This document shows positions 45,322 to 55,071 of a DNA stretch of 64,000 nt, piece by piece. The notes beneath the pieces were generated by a model that saw only the letters and a program-made list of their open reading frames with translations, ran no database searches and was not told the origin of the DNA. The translations under genes and the position numbers were made by a program. Source of the DNA: JBBQKI01 sp038326725 (GTDB lineage: Bacteria; Bacteroidota; Bacteroidia; Flavobacteriales; Flavobacteriaceae); assembly GCA_038326725.1 (NCBI GenBank), contig JBBQKI010000007.1:12548-76547 (forward strand), in the 5' to 3' direction. Numbering within the stretch: position 1 is the stretch's first letter; each line of letters begins with the position of its first letter.

Positions 45322-47013
45322 ATGCGCTGGACCTTAAAACCAAAACATTCGCCCGAAAAAATCGAAGAACTTACCAATGCTTTGGGAGTGGACAGCGTTA
45401 TTGCCACGCTTTTACTGCAAAGGGGTATCGAAAATTTTGAGGCCGCAAAAAAATTTTTCCGCCCCTCGTTGGAAGACCTCCACGATCCTTTTTTAATGAA
45501 AGACATGGACAAGGCCGTTGCGCGCGTGGAAAAAGCAATTGCAAATAATGAAAATATTCTCGTATTCGGCGATTATGATGTTGACGGCACCACCAGTGTT
45601 GCCCTGCTTTCTTCCTATTTAAAAACTTACTATCCCAATGTTGCCACGTATATCCCCGATCGTTATGACGAGGGCTATGGCGTTTCATACAAAGGGATTG
45701 ATTTTGCCGAGGACAATAATTTTTCGCTCATCATCGCTTTGGACTGTGGGATTAAAGCCGTTGAAAAAGTTGCTTACGCCAATGAAAAAGGAATCGATTT
45801 CATTATTTGCGATCACCATCGGCCCGGGCCTGAAATCCCAAAGGCTGTTGCAGTTTTAGATCCAAAACAGGATGATTGCGAATATCCGTATAAAGAGCTG
45901 TGCGGTTGCGGAGTTGGGTTTAAATTGGTACAAGCCCTTTCTGAAAAGAGGGGTCTGAAAATCGAGGATTTATTGCTTTACCTCGATTTGGTGGCAACTG
46001 CCATTGGCGCGGACATCGTACCTATTACGGGAGAAAACAGGATCCTCGCCCATTTTGGGCTAAAGGTGATAAACACAAATCCACGACCGGGGTTTGAGGC
46101 AATCTTGAAACAAGTAAAAAAAGAAACTCTCACAATAACAGATGTTGTCTTTATAATCGCGCCCCGCATCAACGCCGCCGGAAGGATGAAGCATGGCAAC
46201 CAAGCCGTGGCACTGTTGGTGGAAGAAGATATTGAACAAGCAGTAAAATTTGCAATTGAAATTGAAAAATTCAATTTGGATCGAAAGGAAACCGACAAAA
46301 AAATAACCGAAGAGGCATTGTTACAAATCATTGAGTCTGGTGAAGAAAACCGCAACACCACAGTAGTTTATCAAGAAAATTGGCACAAAGGCGTAATTGG
46401 GATTGTTGCTTCGCGGCTTACTGAAACCTATTATCGACCCACTTTGGTTTTTACCAAAAGTGGTGAAAAATTGGCGGCTTCCGCACGTTCCGTCCGGGGT
46501 TTTGATGTTTACAATGCTTTGGAAAGCTGTTCGGACCATATTGAACAATTTGGAGGGCACATGTATGCTGCCGGGCTAACCTTGTTTGAAAAGGATTTTC
46601 AGAATTTTAAAAATGAATTTGAAAAAATCGTTTCTGAAACAATAGACCCAAAATTGCTTACCCCGGAAATTTTGATTGATGCCGAAATAAGTTTGAATGA
46701 AATAACCCCTAAATTTTATCGGGTTTTAAAACTGTTCGCGCCTTTCGGGCCGGAAAACATGACCCCGGTTTTTATGACGCAAAATTTAAAGGAAACCGGT
46801 TGGGGAAAATGTGTGGGTGAAGAAAAAGCACATCTTAGGGTGGTGGTTTCGCAGGGAGATTCTCAAAAATTCACGGGAATCGGTTTCGGGATGGCCGATA
46901 AAGAGATAATAGCATGCTCCGGAAAACCTTTTAATGCGACATATTCCATTGATGAAAATGTTTGGCAAGATACTGTTAGCCTTCAACTGCGACTACGGGA
47001 TGTTCGGGAGTGA
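45322..47013 (+). CDS. recJ: Single-stranded-DNA-specific exonuclease RecJ
   Basis: 563 residues. DHH-phosphoesterase motifs: GDYDVDGTTSVALLSSYL, IALDCGIKAVEKVAYANEKG, ICDHHRPGPEIPKAVAVL, the DHHA1 block SARSVRGFDVYNALESCSDH (with GGHMYAAG) and the C-terminal OB region. A 5'-3' ssDNA exonuclease in mismatch repair, base excision and RecF-type recombination. Its 3' end overlaps the convergent lpxH by 38 bases. Confidence 0.96.
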   Translation: MRWTLKPKHSPEKIEELTNALGVDSVIATLLLQRGIENFEAAKKFFRPSLEDLHDPFLMKDMDKAVARVEKAIANNENILVFGDYDVDGTTSVALLSSYLKTYYPNVATYIPDRYDEGYGVSYKGIDFAEDNNFSLIIALDCGIKAVEKVAYANEKGIDFIICDHHRPGPEIPKAVAVLDPKQDDCEYPYKELCGCGVGFKLVQALSEKRGLKIEDLLLYLDLVATAIGADIVPITGENRILAHFGLKVINTNPRPGFEAILKQVKKETLTITDVVFIIAPRINAAGRMKHGNQAVALLVEEDIEQAVKFAIEIEKFNLDRKETDKKITEEALLQIIESGEENRNTTVVYQENWHKGVIGIVASRLTETYYRPTLVFTKSGEKLAASARSVRGFDVYNALESCSDHIEQFGGHMYAAGLTLFEKDFQNFKNEFEKIVSETIDPKLLTPEILIDAEISLNEITPKFYRVLKLFAPFGPENMTPVFMTQNLKETGWGKCVGEEKAHLRVVVSQGDSQKFTGIGFGMADKEIIACSGKPFNATYSIDENVWQDTVSLQLRLRDVRE

Positions 47014-47761
47014 ATTCCCTTATTTCAAATTTCTCCCCATCAAAAACCCCATATGTGTAATGTGTTATCCAATCACCGAGATTAAAATAAATGGAATTTT
47101 CATTTAATTTAATCTCCATTGATAAGTGTCGATGACCAAAAATGAAATAATCGTAATGTTTCGTTTCCAATTTTCGTTTTGCGTATTTGGCAAGCCATTC
47201 ATTTTCTTCGCCTAAAAATGTTTTATCGTCATCCCCCGAAATCAACTTGTTTTTTACCGAAAGGTGCTTCGCTATTTTCACGCCGATGTCCGGATGTACC
47301 CATCGGAACAAATATTTGAAGACTGGGTTTAAAAACACTTTTTTCATTCTTTTGTAGCCTTTATCTCCCGGACCTTTGCCGTCTCCATGCCCAATAAAAA
47401 AGGTTTTTCCATGCAACATAAATTCCTTAGGCTTGTAAAAAACCGGGATGTTAAGCTCTTCTTCAAAATAACCACGCATCCACAAGTCGTGATTTCCAGT
47501 GAAAAAATAGATGGGAATACCGCTGTCCCTGATTTCGGCAAGTTTCCCTAAAACACGAACAAAGCCTTTTGGCACCACAGTTTTGTATTCAAACCAAAAA
47601 TCGAAAAGATCTCCTAAAAGGAAAATTGCCGCCGCATCCTCCTTAATGGTGTCCAGCCATTTTACGAACTTGATTTCGCGTGGCTTACTTTCGGCTTGGG
47701 TGGGCGCGCCCAAATGGTTATCGCTGGAGAAGTATATTTTTTTTCCTTGTGGGAGATCCAT
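46976..47761 (-). CDS. lpxH: UDP-2,3-diacylglucosamine diphosphatase
   Basis: 261 residues. Calcineurin-like metal sites in order: FSSDNHLG, FLLGDLFDFWFEYK, FTGNHDLWMRGYFEEEL, FIGHGDGKGPGDKGYKR and FGHRHLSMEI. It makes lipid X from UDP-2,3-diacylglucosamine, an early step of lipid A synthesis on the inner membrane. The queD-like gene precedes it by 11 bases in the same direction, so the two form an operon. Overlaps recJ 3' ends. Confidence 0.95.
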   Translation of the reverse strand: MDLPQGKKIYFSSDNHLGAPTQAESKPREIKFVKWLDTIKEDAAAIFLLGDLFDFWFEYKTVVPKGFVRVLGKLAEIRDSGIPIYFFTGNHDLWMRGYFEEELNIPVFYKPKEFMLHGKTFFIGHGDGKGPGDKGYKRMKKVFLNPVFKYLFRWVHPDIGVKIAKHLSVKNKLISGDDDKTFLGEENEWLAKYAKRKLETKHYDYFIFGHRHLSMEIKLNENSIYFNLGDWITHYTYGVFDGEKFEIREFTPEHPVVAVEG

Positions 47762-47772
47762 TTTCCATGAAA

Positions 47773-48222
47773 TTAATTATCTCCAGAAAACCATTCGGCA
47801 TAACTAGTGGCTGTTTCCTGAAGTTTTAATGAATAAAGTTTTATGCCATGCGGCAGGCGCAGTTTGATTTTTTCGGCAAAATCTGCTACCATCATCTCGC
47901 TGGTGGGTTGATAATCTACAAGCAAAACACTATGGCCACGATCTTGTAGCTCTTTTGCCAATTCAACGTGCGGGGTGTTTTTATTGAAAACGGTGGCGTG
48001 GTCAAACACATCAACGATCTCTTCTTTTACGATATTTTTCAAATCGCCAAAATCAATCACCATCCCGAATTTTACGTTTGATGGATCCGAAATTGGTGTG
48101 CCTATAACTGTTACCGAAAGTTTATAGCTATGGCCATGGACATTCCGGCATTTCCCGTCATAACCGAAGAGTGCGTGGCCGGTCTCGAAAGAAAATTGCT
48201 TGGTGATGCGGATTTGGTTCAT
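47773..48222 (-). CDS. queD: 6-carboxy-5,6,7,8-tetrahydropterin synthase (QueD/PTPS family)
   Basis: 149 residues. Zinc histidines and the catalytic cysteine are in FETGHALFGYDGKCRNVHGH; the second zinc site follows in the same segment. GMVIDFGDLKNIVKEEI, FDHATVFNKNTPHV and PTSEMMVADFAEKI are conserved in QueD. It forms 6-carboxytetrahydropterin for queuosine in tRNA; PTPS-like alternatives exist, so QueD rather than another PTPS-like role is an inference from length and the Cys27-type motif. Operon with lpxH. Confidence 0.9.
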   Translation of the reverse strand: MNQIRITKQFSFETGHALFGYDGKCRNVHGHSYKLSVTVIGTPISDPSNVKFGMVIDFGDLKNIVKEEIVDVFDHATVFNKNTPHVELAKELQDRGHSVLLVDYQPTSEMMVADFAEKIKLRLPHGIKLYSLKLQETATSYAEWFSGDN

Positions 48223-48238
48223 GGTTGTTCTTTGTTTT

Positions 48239-48246
48239 CAAAGATA
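48239..48246 (-). promoter_or_regulatory. Candidate -7 box (TATCTTTG) of queD-lpxH
   Basis: TATCTTTG on the minus strand, 16 bases upstream of the queD ATG; matches TAnnTTTG, no clear -33. Confidence 0.4.
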
Positions 48247-48313
48247 CGGTAATTTGCTCCCGCCATTCATTTTAAGCTAAAACAGTCCTCGAAAAGTCAA
48301 TGGTGAGTGACTT

Positions 48314-48415
48314 TCATCTCCTGTTTTTCAACTTTTGATACGCCACTACGGCAATCACTAAAACCGCCAGTACAAGAAAAAGCCCTGGGCCACCCAAAAA
48401 GCGGAGTATGTCCAT
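48314..48415 (-). CDS. Small single-helix membrane protein, 33 residues
   Basis: Found by translating the minus strand from the ATG at 48415 to a TGA at 48314. The product starts MDILRFLGGPGLFLVLAVLV, continues IAVVAYQKLKNRR, and consists of one hydrophobic helix and a basic tail, positive-inside at the C-terminus. Too short for usual gene callers. It lies in the queD-usp intergenic region on the queD strand. Coding status rests on the clean start-stop, membrane pattern and typical AT-rich leader upstream; no homologue could be checked. Confidence 0.45.
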   Translation of the reverse strand: MDILRFLGGPGLFLVLAVLVIAVVAYQKLKNRR

Positions 48416-48533
48416 TTTTTTTATTTAAAAATATACATTTTAAAAATAAGCACACACATTTCCCATGAACCATTTTTGATTTTTGTGTACGATTAATTAA
48501 CCTTAATTTTACAAACAAATTAAAAAAAATTGT

Positions 48534-49334
48534 ATGCCCCTGAAAAATATTTTGGTGCCGGTGGGTTCTTCGAAAAATACGGTCAGCAATCTACAGTATG
48601 CCATTGATTTGGCGGAAATAATAAATGCCAATGTTTACATGGTTTCGGTTTTTAAGGAATTCTCGAAAGTGGGTGGTTTTACCAAAGTAAATTCGCTTTT
48701 GAGGGAAGAATCCGAAAACCGTTTGGACGAAGTGCTGTTAAAAGTAGATAAAAAAGGGGTGAAAGTTATTGCGCACCCAATAAAAGGAGAGATTTTAGAA
48801 GGCATAAACCGAGTAAACCAACAGATCCCGATTGATTTGATGGTGCTTTCGCCACGGAGCAATTCCATTAAAGAAAGCGTTTATTTGGGAAAAACTTCTG
48901 GGCGTTTATTAAAGCATACCAACATCCCAATTTTGGTAGTGCCGGAAGGTTCAAAATTCAACCCTCCCAAAACGATGCTGATGGCTTTTAAAAATGGAGT
49001 TTTTGAGAAAGATTCGTTGCTGGATGCTCTTCATTTCTTTGTAAATAATTTTGGGACTGAAGTACATGTTCTCCATGTAGAGACCCCTGAAACTACTGAG
49101 GAAATGAAAGAGGTAACCGATAATTTAAAAAACCTCCAAACTTCCTATACCAAAGCCGAAAACGCCACTACATTTCAGGCTCTTCTTGAGCATTTTCAGC
49201 ATTTTCAGCCGGACATGCTTTGCGTGATCCGCAGAAAGCGCGGGTTTTTCACCAAACTGTGGGAGAAGGACGAAATCCTCAAAAAAGAATTCCATACCAG
49301 TAGACCATTACTTGTGTTGCCGGTCCAGTCATAA
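48534..49334 (+). CDS. Universal stress protein, two-domain
   Basis: 266 residues, tandem USP domains. Domain 1: KNILVPVGSSKNTVSNLQYA, ANVYMVSVFKEFSKVGGF, IDLMVLSPRSN and the nucleotide-loop segment GKTSGRLLKHTNIPILVVPE. Domain 2 (from about residue 145) is more divergent: KTMLMAFKNGVFEKDSLLDA, GTEVHVLHVETPETTEEM, PDMLCVIRRKRGFFTKLWEK, RPLLVLPVQS. Family role is stress adaptation, exact function unknown. Convergent with tRNA-Ala. Confidence 0.9.
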   Translation: MPLKNILVPVGSSKNTVSNLQYAIDLAEIINANVYMVSVFKEFSKVGGFTKVNSLLREESENRLDEVLLKVDKKGVKVIAHPIKGEILEGINRVNQQIPIDLMVLSPRSNSIKESVYLGKTSGRLLKHTNIPILVVPEGSKFNPPKTMLMAFKNGVFEKDSLLDALHFFVNNFGTEVHVLHVETPETTEEMKEVTDNLKNLQTSYTKAENATTFQALLEHFQHFQPDMLCVIRRKRGFFTKLWEKDEILKKEFHTSRPLLVLPVQS

Positions 49335-49336
49335 AA

Positions 49337-49367
49337 CAAAAAAACCACCTATCAAATGACAGATGGT
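49337..49367 (-). terminator. Terminator of tRNA-Ala
   Basis: 10-bp stem with two G-U pairs (ACCATCTGTC/GATAGGTGGT on the minus strand), 4-base loop, then a T tract. Five bases downstream of the tRNA 3' end. Confidence 0.75.
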
Positions 49368-49371
49368 CTTG

Positions 49372-49448
<77 letters not shown>

Positions 49449-49546
49449 TGCTGATTTAGTTTGCGAAAATAGTAAAAATATTTTAGGTACGCTTTCATTT
49501 TAATACCAATTTATTTTCCTTTAAATAAAAGCCTTTATTAGTCTCA

Positions 49547-52267
49547 TTACAGTTCTTTTTCAATAAATGGTAGGGCGGGATCGCAAATTTCAGTAATCAA
49601 TTTTTTAAGCTCCATAGAATAAAATTCAAGGGTTTCTTGAGTAATAGTTTGGTCTTTTGCTTTTTTCCCAAATTCCTTTGTGGCAAATTTCAAAAACCCG
49701 TTGCCCATATTTTTAAAGGATATAATACCCGCCTCGGCATTTTGGATGGGGATTTCCTTGTTCATCATCAGCACATAAGCCAAAACCTGAAATGTCTTGC
49801 TGTACTTATAATCCAAAATAATTTCGTTCCAATGCACAACTTCCAAATCCGGCGGGTTTACGAATCCTGTTTTGTAATCAATGATGCGCATTTGCCCGTT
49901 GAATTCATCGACCCGGTCCACCTTCCCAGCAATTTTTATTGGGAAACCGATTTCCGGCAAAGGGATCTCCACTTGAATATCAGTTTCAATTTGTACAATT
50001 TTGATTTGGTTTCCATTTTTAATTTCTGCAATTTCATGATCGATGAAATTTGAAATATATCTTTTTGCCACCTCAAAAGTGATAAGGTTTTTACCCTTTG
50101 AAAAATTACCTTTAAACTCCTTTTGAAATTGACGCGTAACTTCAGCTTCGATGTTTTTTTTCTTATTCAAAAGTATTTCGATTGTTAATTCGAAACCTTC
50201 CAAGGGCTTGTACAATTTTTCAAGAGAATTATGCACAATAGTCCCAAGAGTGTTGGCGGCGACAGTTTCCTCAATTTCTTCCAATTCCTGAAGCCGTAAT
50301 ATTTTCTGAAAATAGAAATCAATCGGGTTACGGATATAGCTTGTAAGTGCGGATGGAGAAAAGCCTTTTCCAGCAATTTCCCGAAGACGTTCCATAACGG
50401 CCGGGGTTTTGTTGATTTTTTTTAATTGCCGTGGGCCAATAATTATTTTGGGCGATAAAACGGATTTTTCGAGAGTATGACTTTCCTTTTTTTCAATTTC
50501 CAATTGTAAAAGGAATCGGCTTTTTTCGCCGGAATTTATTCCTTCAGAATGATTATTAAACAACAGCGAAATATTGGTTGCCCGGTGCAGTAAACGGTAA
50601 AAATGATAGGTATATATGGCGTCCTTTTCCGTATAAAGCGGCAACCCAAACTGTTGTTTCAAATCATAAGTTATAGCGGAAGCGTTAGATTTGCCGGATG
50701 GTAAAACCCCTTCGTTCACGCTGGTTATAATTATGTTTTCAAAATCCAGTAATCGGGTTTCCAGCACTCCCATAATTTGAAGGCCATTGTAGGCATCGCC
50801 CTCAAAATCGAGCGTTGTGGAAGCAATCAATTCGGTGAACAAAAGGTGAACTGTCTTTACCGAAGTCAAATAAGGAAATTTATCCTGTAAAGCCTCCATC
50901 TTTTTGAAAATGGAATATAAGTGAAACAGGACAACACGTTCTACCGCATTTTCTTGGAATTGTTTTTGAAGGTTAAGCAGTAGATTAATGCAGGCATCCA
51001 AGGCATTTTTACTACTATCCTGCCAATCTTTAAAAAGCCACTCCATTACATCACTATTTGGCTCCCCTGAAAGTTGAAAAAGTTCGGACGCCTTTATGTG
51101 GCTGCTGTTCTCCAGTGTGATTTTTTCTAATAAAAGGTCGGCATTGGGCAATAGCGAACTTGTCATGGGATGTTTCAGGATTACCAAAACCTCTTTATGA
51201 TAATAAAATTTTATAGCATTGCAATGTAGCGCCAAGATCATTTCAAAAAAAATAGTTGCTGGAAAGATTTTTAAATTTGCGCCCATCGTAATATTAACGG
51301 AAGTAACATTTGCGGGTAGGGAGTTCAAAATGGGTATGAGTAGGGTTTCATCACCCAAAACAACTGCGGTTTTGGAAAGTTTTTCTTCTGAAAAAGCCGA
51401 AAGCAATTGCCCAACATATTTTGCCTGTCCCACGTTTTTTTGAACTTCAATAATTTGAAAGTCCTTTTTCTTTACAAAATTGTTGCTTATAAATTTGAGT
51501 TTATTTTTTTGAAAATATTTCCATTCATGACTATATTTTCTGATAAAAAGAGAAGCCCCGTGGTTTATGTCTTCATAAAAATTTATATCTGTATCCCAAT
51601 AAATACTAGTGTTCCCGGTTTCGAGTAATTCTTGGATAATGTGCTCTTCGGCATTATTTAATGCATTAAAGCCAATGAAAATGTGTGTTTTGTGTTGGTG
51701 GTTTGCAATGTAATGTTCAATGGTTTCCGATGCTTCACGATAGACCATTCCCTGATAACCAACCCCGTCATTCGTAAGGATTTCCCGGAGGTGTTCGTAC
51801 CATTCCTTTAACCCTCCCCAAAATTTTAAATAGTTATCTATAAGTGGGGTTTTTTCATCTTTCACTCCCCAACGCTCCATTGTTTTTATGCTTTCCCAGT
51901 AACTAAAAAAAGGTTTTGTTTCAATTAAGTACCTGTCCATCTCACTAAAATCACTTAATAAAGAATTAGCCCAGGAAGCAAAGGTTTCAAAAATATCTTT
52001 TTCTGGAATCGATTTGGTTTGCAAATAGGCTTCATAGCTTTTAAAAAGGAGTTCAGCTCCCGTGATTATTTTAAGGTTTGAAAGTTCTTCGATAAACTCT
52101 TCAATACTTATAATCTTTGGTGCAAACCCGGTATTGTTTGCTTCTTTTCTGAGGTGGTTTTTTAAAAACCCCCCGGCCCGCTTACTCGGAAGTATGATTG
52201 TTATTTCGGAAAGATTTAAATGTTCCTTCTTAATATCGGCAAGGGTTTCTTCAAGGAATGTTTGCAT
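49547..52267 (-). CDS. addB: AddB-like PD-(D/E)XK nuclease/helicase-like subunit
   Basis: 906 residues from the ATG at 52267; nine upstream codons in the open frame lie in the terminator stem of ompA and are unlikely. The N-terminus (LSEITIILPSKRAGGFLKNH) is the inactive helicase-like AddB part. The C-terminal nuclease has IVHNSLEKLYKP, KVDRVDEFNGQMRIIDYKTG and ETLEFYSMELKKL. Only one cysteine is near the C-terminus, so the Fe-S cluster of Bacillus AddB is probably absent. Works with an AddA-type helicase in end resection. Its presumed partner lies at 55072, separated by ompA and kbl. Confidence 0.85.
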   Translation of the reverse strand: MQTFLEETLADIKKEHLNLSEITIILPSKRAGGFLKNHLRKEANNTGFAPKIISIEEFIEELSNLKIITGAELLFKSYEAYLQTKSIPEKDIFETFASWANSLLSDFSEMDRYLIETKPFFSYWESIKTMERWGVKDEKTPLIDNYLKFWGGLKEWYEHLREILTNDGVGYQGMVYREASETIEHYIANHQHKTHIFIGFNALNNAEEHIIQELLETGNTSIYWDTDINFYEDINHGASLFIRKYSHEWKYFQKNKLKFISNNFVKKKDFQIIEVQKNVGQAKYVGQLLSAFSEEKLSKTAVVLGDETLLIPILNSLPANVTSVNITMGANLKIFPATIFFEMILALHCNAIKFYYHKEVLVILKHPMTSSLLPNADLLLEKITLENSSHIKASELFQLSGEPNSDVMEWLFKDWQDSSKNALDACINLLLNLQKQFQENAVERVVLFHLYSIFKKMEALQDKFPYLTSVKTVHLLFTELIASTTLDFEGDAYNGLQIMGVLETRLLDFENIIITSVNEGVLPSGKSNASAITYDLKQQFGLPLYTEKDAIYTYHFYRLLHRATNISLLFNNHSEGINSGEKSRFLLQLEIEKKESHTLEKSVLSPKIIIGPRQLKKINKTPAVMERLREIAGKGFSPSALTSYIRNPIDFYFQKILRLQELEEIEETVAANTLGTIVHNSLEKLYKPLEGFELTIEILLNKKKNIEAEVTRQFQKEFKGNFSKGKNLITFEVAKRYISNFIDHEIAEIKNGNQIKIVQIETDIQVEIPLPEIGFPIKIAGKVDRVDEFNGQMRIIDYKTGFVNPPDLEVVHWNEIILDYKYSKTFQVLAYVLMMNKEIPIQNAEAGIISFKNMGNGFLKFATKEFGKKAKDQTITQETLEFYSMELKKLITEICDPALPFIEKEL

Positions 52268-52280
52268 TGTATAAAAATAA

Positions 52281-52309
52281 AAAACGCCCCCCAAACTGGG
52301 AGGCGTTTT
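52281..52309 (-). terminator. Rho-independent terminator after ompA
   Basis: Stem AAAACGCC/GGCGTTTT with three further inner pairs and one mismatch (52281-52292 with 52298-52309), followed on the minus strand by GGGGGGCGTTTTTTATTTTT. Confidence 0.7.
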
Positions 52310-52331
52310 AGAATATAAATTATTGTATTAC

Positions 52332-53714
52332 TTATTTCTTAAGAGAAATTTCAACACGTCGGTTTTGTTGTCTTCCAGCTGCCGTATTGTTGGTGGCAAT
52401 TGGAGTAGCTTCACCGTAACCTTCTGAAGTCAACCTGTTTGAAGGCATTCCGATAGTCGTCAAGTAAGTCATAACTGAACTTGCACGTTCTTGAGAAAGT
52501 TTTAAGTTATATGAATCACTACCTCTACTGTCTGTGTGACCTTCAATATGGAAGCCAGTATTTGGATATTCTTTCATAATATCAGCAATACTTTGAAGAG
52601 CAGCGTAAGATTCTTGACGGATAGAAGATTTATCATAATCAAACAAGATTGTTCTTGAATACTCGTTCAATTGTTTGATAACTTCTACAGTTACTTCAGG
52701 ACATCCGTTGTTTGCAACAGTACCTGGAACGTCCGGACATAGATCATCTTTGTCAAGAACACCGTCTCCATCCCTATCAAGGAAAGGACAACCGTTATTT
52801 GAAGCAGGACCTGCTTCGTTTGGACATTCGTCATCTTTGTCAGCAATACCATCGCCGTCAGCATCAGGACATCCGTTAAGAGCGGCTAAACCGGCTACTG
52901 TTGGGCACTCATCCTGTGGATCAGGGATTCCATCACCGTCGGTATCAGGACATCCGTTGAATTCAGCTAAACCTGGAGTTTCTGGACATGCGTCAAGCCT
53001 GTCTTCAATTCCGTCGCCGTCAGTATCAGGGCATCCGTTGAATTCAGGTAAACCTGGAGTTTCTGGGCATTCGTCATCTTTATCGTAGATACCGTCTCCA
53101 TCAGTGTCTTTTCCACCGAATTTGAAAACTATACCTGCTGAATGTTGGAAATGACGGATTCCGTATTCTTCTTCGAATGCATGCTTGTATGTAGATTGAA
53201 GGTTAAGACCAATTTGTTCGCTGAACCAGAACCTAAGACCCGCAGTAACGTTACCAGTTCCAAAACCAATATCATCAACCCAAGTATAACCCCCACCAAT
53301 ACCAATGTGCGGATCAATCCAAGAACCACCCAAGGCGCTCGCAAGGCTATATGAAAATCCTCCATCGGCAGCATAATAACTTAGGTCGTCCGCTGGGGCA
53401 TCACCTATTCTATCAATCCTGTTAATGGTTCCTGTAGCAGTGAAAATAAAACCTCCACCGATGTACCTTCCAATGGAAAGTTTTGATACCGATGGCAAGA
53501 TGTTCCAGTGATCACTGGCGTTAAAATACTCGTCAAAAAGCTCGCCTCTTAATTCTGAGGGGATTGCACTGTCATGTTCTGAACCTACAGGATAGGTGTC
53601 AACAGCGTTTGCACCAACCTCGATAGCCCAAGGATGGTTTTCGTCTTGCGCGTTCGCTACGCCAACTCCTAAGATTAAGATGGCAGCAACTAATAGTCTG
53701 TTAAGTTGTTTCAT
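52332..53714 (-). CDS. OmpA-family protein with thrombospondin type 3 repeats
   Basis: 460 residues. Signal peptide [20 protein letters not shown], a beta-barrel of about 200 residues ([20 protein letters not shown]), five thrombospondin-3 calcium repeats of the form DxDGDGxxDxxDxCPxxxG with NGCP ends ([20 protein letters not shown] and four relatives), and a C-terminal OmpA peptidoglycan-binding domain ([49 protein letters not shown]). Links the outer membrane with peptidoglycan; probably abundant. Preceded by a textbook promoter and followed by a terminator, so it is an independent, probably strongly expressed gene. Confidence 0.95.
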   Translation of the reverse strand: MKQLNRLLVAAILILGVGVANAQDENHPWAIEVGANAVDTYPVGSEHDSAIPSELRGELFDEYFNASDHWNILPSVSKLSIGRYIGGGFIFTATGTINRIDRIGDAPADDLSYYAADGGFSYSLASALGGSWIDPHIGIGGGYTWVDDIGFGTGNVTAGLRFWFSEQIGLNLQSTYKHAFEEEYGIRHFQHSAGIVFKFGGKDTDGDGIYDKDDECPETPGLPEFNGCPDTDGDGIEDRLDACPETPGLAEFNGCPDTDGDGIPDPQDECPTVAGLAALNGCPDADGDGIADKDDECPNEAGPASNNGCPFLDRDGDGVLDKDDLCPDVPGTVANNGCPEVTVEVIKQLNEYSRTILFDYDKSSIRQESYAALQSIADIMKEYPNTGFHIEGHTDSRGSDSYNLKLSQERASSVMTYLTTIGMPSNRLTSEGYGEATPIATNNTAAGRQQNRRVEISLKK

Positions 53715-53748
53715 ATTCGATTGTTATTTTTTAAGTGTTAATTAAAGG

Positions 53749-53779
53749 CAAAAGTAAGATGTTAAAATTTATAAACAAA
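53749..53779 (-). promoter_or_regulatory. Promoter of ompA (TTTG-N19-TACTTTTG)
   Basis: On the minus strand TTTG at 53776-53779 and TACTTTTG at 53749-53756, spaced exactly 19 bases, a full match to the Bacteroidota sigma-ABfr consensus. It lies 35 bases before the ompA ATG. Confidence 0.8.
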
Positions 53780-53836
53780 AGCAAATCTATTAAATTTTTC
53801 CCAAAGCAAAACGTTTCAAGTAATAATCCAATACTC

Positions 53837-55036
53837 CTATCCTTTAAGTATACCAAGGGTTTTCCCCACTTTAACGAATGCATTGATTCCTATTTCCAAA
53901 TGCTCTTTTGTATGCGCTGCAGATATTTGTACCCTTATCCTTGCATTTCCTTTTGACACTACAGGGTAAAAGAAGCCTATTACGTAAATGCCTTCGTCCA
54001 GTAGCATTTCAGCCATTTTTTGCGATAATTTTGCGTCGTAAAGCATTACCGGGACAATGGCTGAATCACCATCAATTATATCAAAGCCGGCTTGCTTCAT
54101 GCCTTTCTTAAAAAACTCTGTATTTTCTTTAAGTTTATCGCGTAAGCTCGTGTCCTTTAGAAGCATTTCAAAAACTTTGATGGAAGCCCCAACTATGGCG
54201 GGTGCCAAGGAATTGGAAAACAAATAGGGCCGCGAGCGTTGCCGGAGCAGTTCGATAATTTCCTTTTTCCCAGTAGTGTAGCCTCCCATTGCGCCACCCA
54301 AAGCTTTTCCCAATGTCCCGGTTATAATATCAATTCGACCCATTACGCACTTTTCTTCAAGAGTCCCTCTACCGGTTTCTCCCAAAAACCCTGCAGCATG
54401 ACACTCATCTATCATTACCAAAGCATCATGTTTTTCTGCTAAATCGCATATCTTGTCCAATGGTGCTAACATTCCGTCCATTGAGAAAACACCATCCGTA
54501 ACTATTATTTTAAAACACGCTCCTTTATTGTTTGCTTCTATCAATTGATTTTCCAAATCTTCCATGTCGCTGTTTTGGTATCGGTAGCGGGCAGCTTTGC
54601 ACAGCCTCACCCCATCAATAATTGAAGCATGGTTTAGCGAATCAGAGATAATAGCATCTTCTTCCCCAAATAAAGGTTCAAAAATTCCACCGTTGGCATC
54701 AAAAGCTGCGGCATATAATATGGTATCCTCAGTTTGATAAAAATCAGCTATTTTCTGTTCCAATTCTTTGTGAATGTCCTGGGTGCCGCAAATAAAACGT
54801 ACCGAGGACATCCCGAAGCCGTGGGAGTCCATCGCGTCTTTCGCGGCCTGAATTACATCTTTATGGGAGGAAAGCCCCAAATAATTATTAGCGCAAAAAT
54901 TTATAACTTCTTGTCCTGTGGAAATTTTAATAACCGCCCCTTGGGCCGAGGTGATTATCCGTTCTTTTTTATAAAGCCCGTTTTCTTTTATATCCTCAAT
55001 TTCCTTTTGTAAGTGTTCTTTTATCTTTCCGTACAT
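53837..55036 (-). CDS. kbl: Glycine C-acetyltransferase (2-amino-3-ketobutyrate CoA ligase)
   Basis: 399 residues. Alpha-oxoamine-synthase fold: NFCANNYLGLSSHKDVIQAA, GMSSVRFICGTQDIHKELEQ, DSLNHASIIDGVRLCKAARY, PLP lysine block TGTLGKALGGAMGGYTTGKK and RPYLFSNSLAPAIVGASIKV. The KBL-typical threonine-catabolism activity splits 2-amino-3-ketobutyrate to glycine and acetyl-CoA. Lacks the sphingolipid or biotin-synthase signatures I would expect from SPT or BioF. No tdh nearby. Confidence 0.95.
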   Translation of the reverse strand: MYGKIKEHLQKEIEDIKENGLYKKERIITSAQGAVIKISTGQEVINFCANNYLGLSSHKDVIQAAKDAMDSHGFGMSSVRFICGTQDIHKELEQKIADFYQTEDTILYAAAFDANGGIFEPLFGEEDAIISDSLNHASIIDGVRLCKAARYRYQNSDMEDLENQLIEANNKGACFKIIVTDGVFSMDGMLAPLDKICDLAEKHDALVMIDECHAAGFLGETGRGTLEEKCVMGRIDIITGTLGKALGGAMGGYTTGKKEIIELLRQRSRPYLFSNSLAPAIVGASIKVFEMLLKDTSLRDKLKENTEFFKKGMKQAGFDIIDGDSAIVPVMLYDAKLSQKMAEMLLDEGIYVIGFFYPVVSKGNARIRVQISAAHTKEHLEIGINAFVKVGKTLGILKG

Positions 55037-55071
55037 TTTTCAGTTTTTAATCGGTTCTTTGATTTTCAAAA

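Noticed and set aside
53142..53354. ORFs opposite to ompA
   Set aside because: Low-complexity shadows of the calcium repeats and barrel; codon pattern fits the minus strand gene only.
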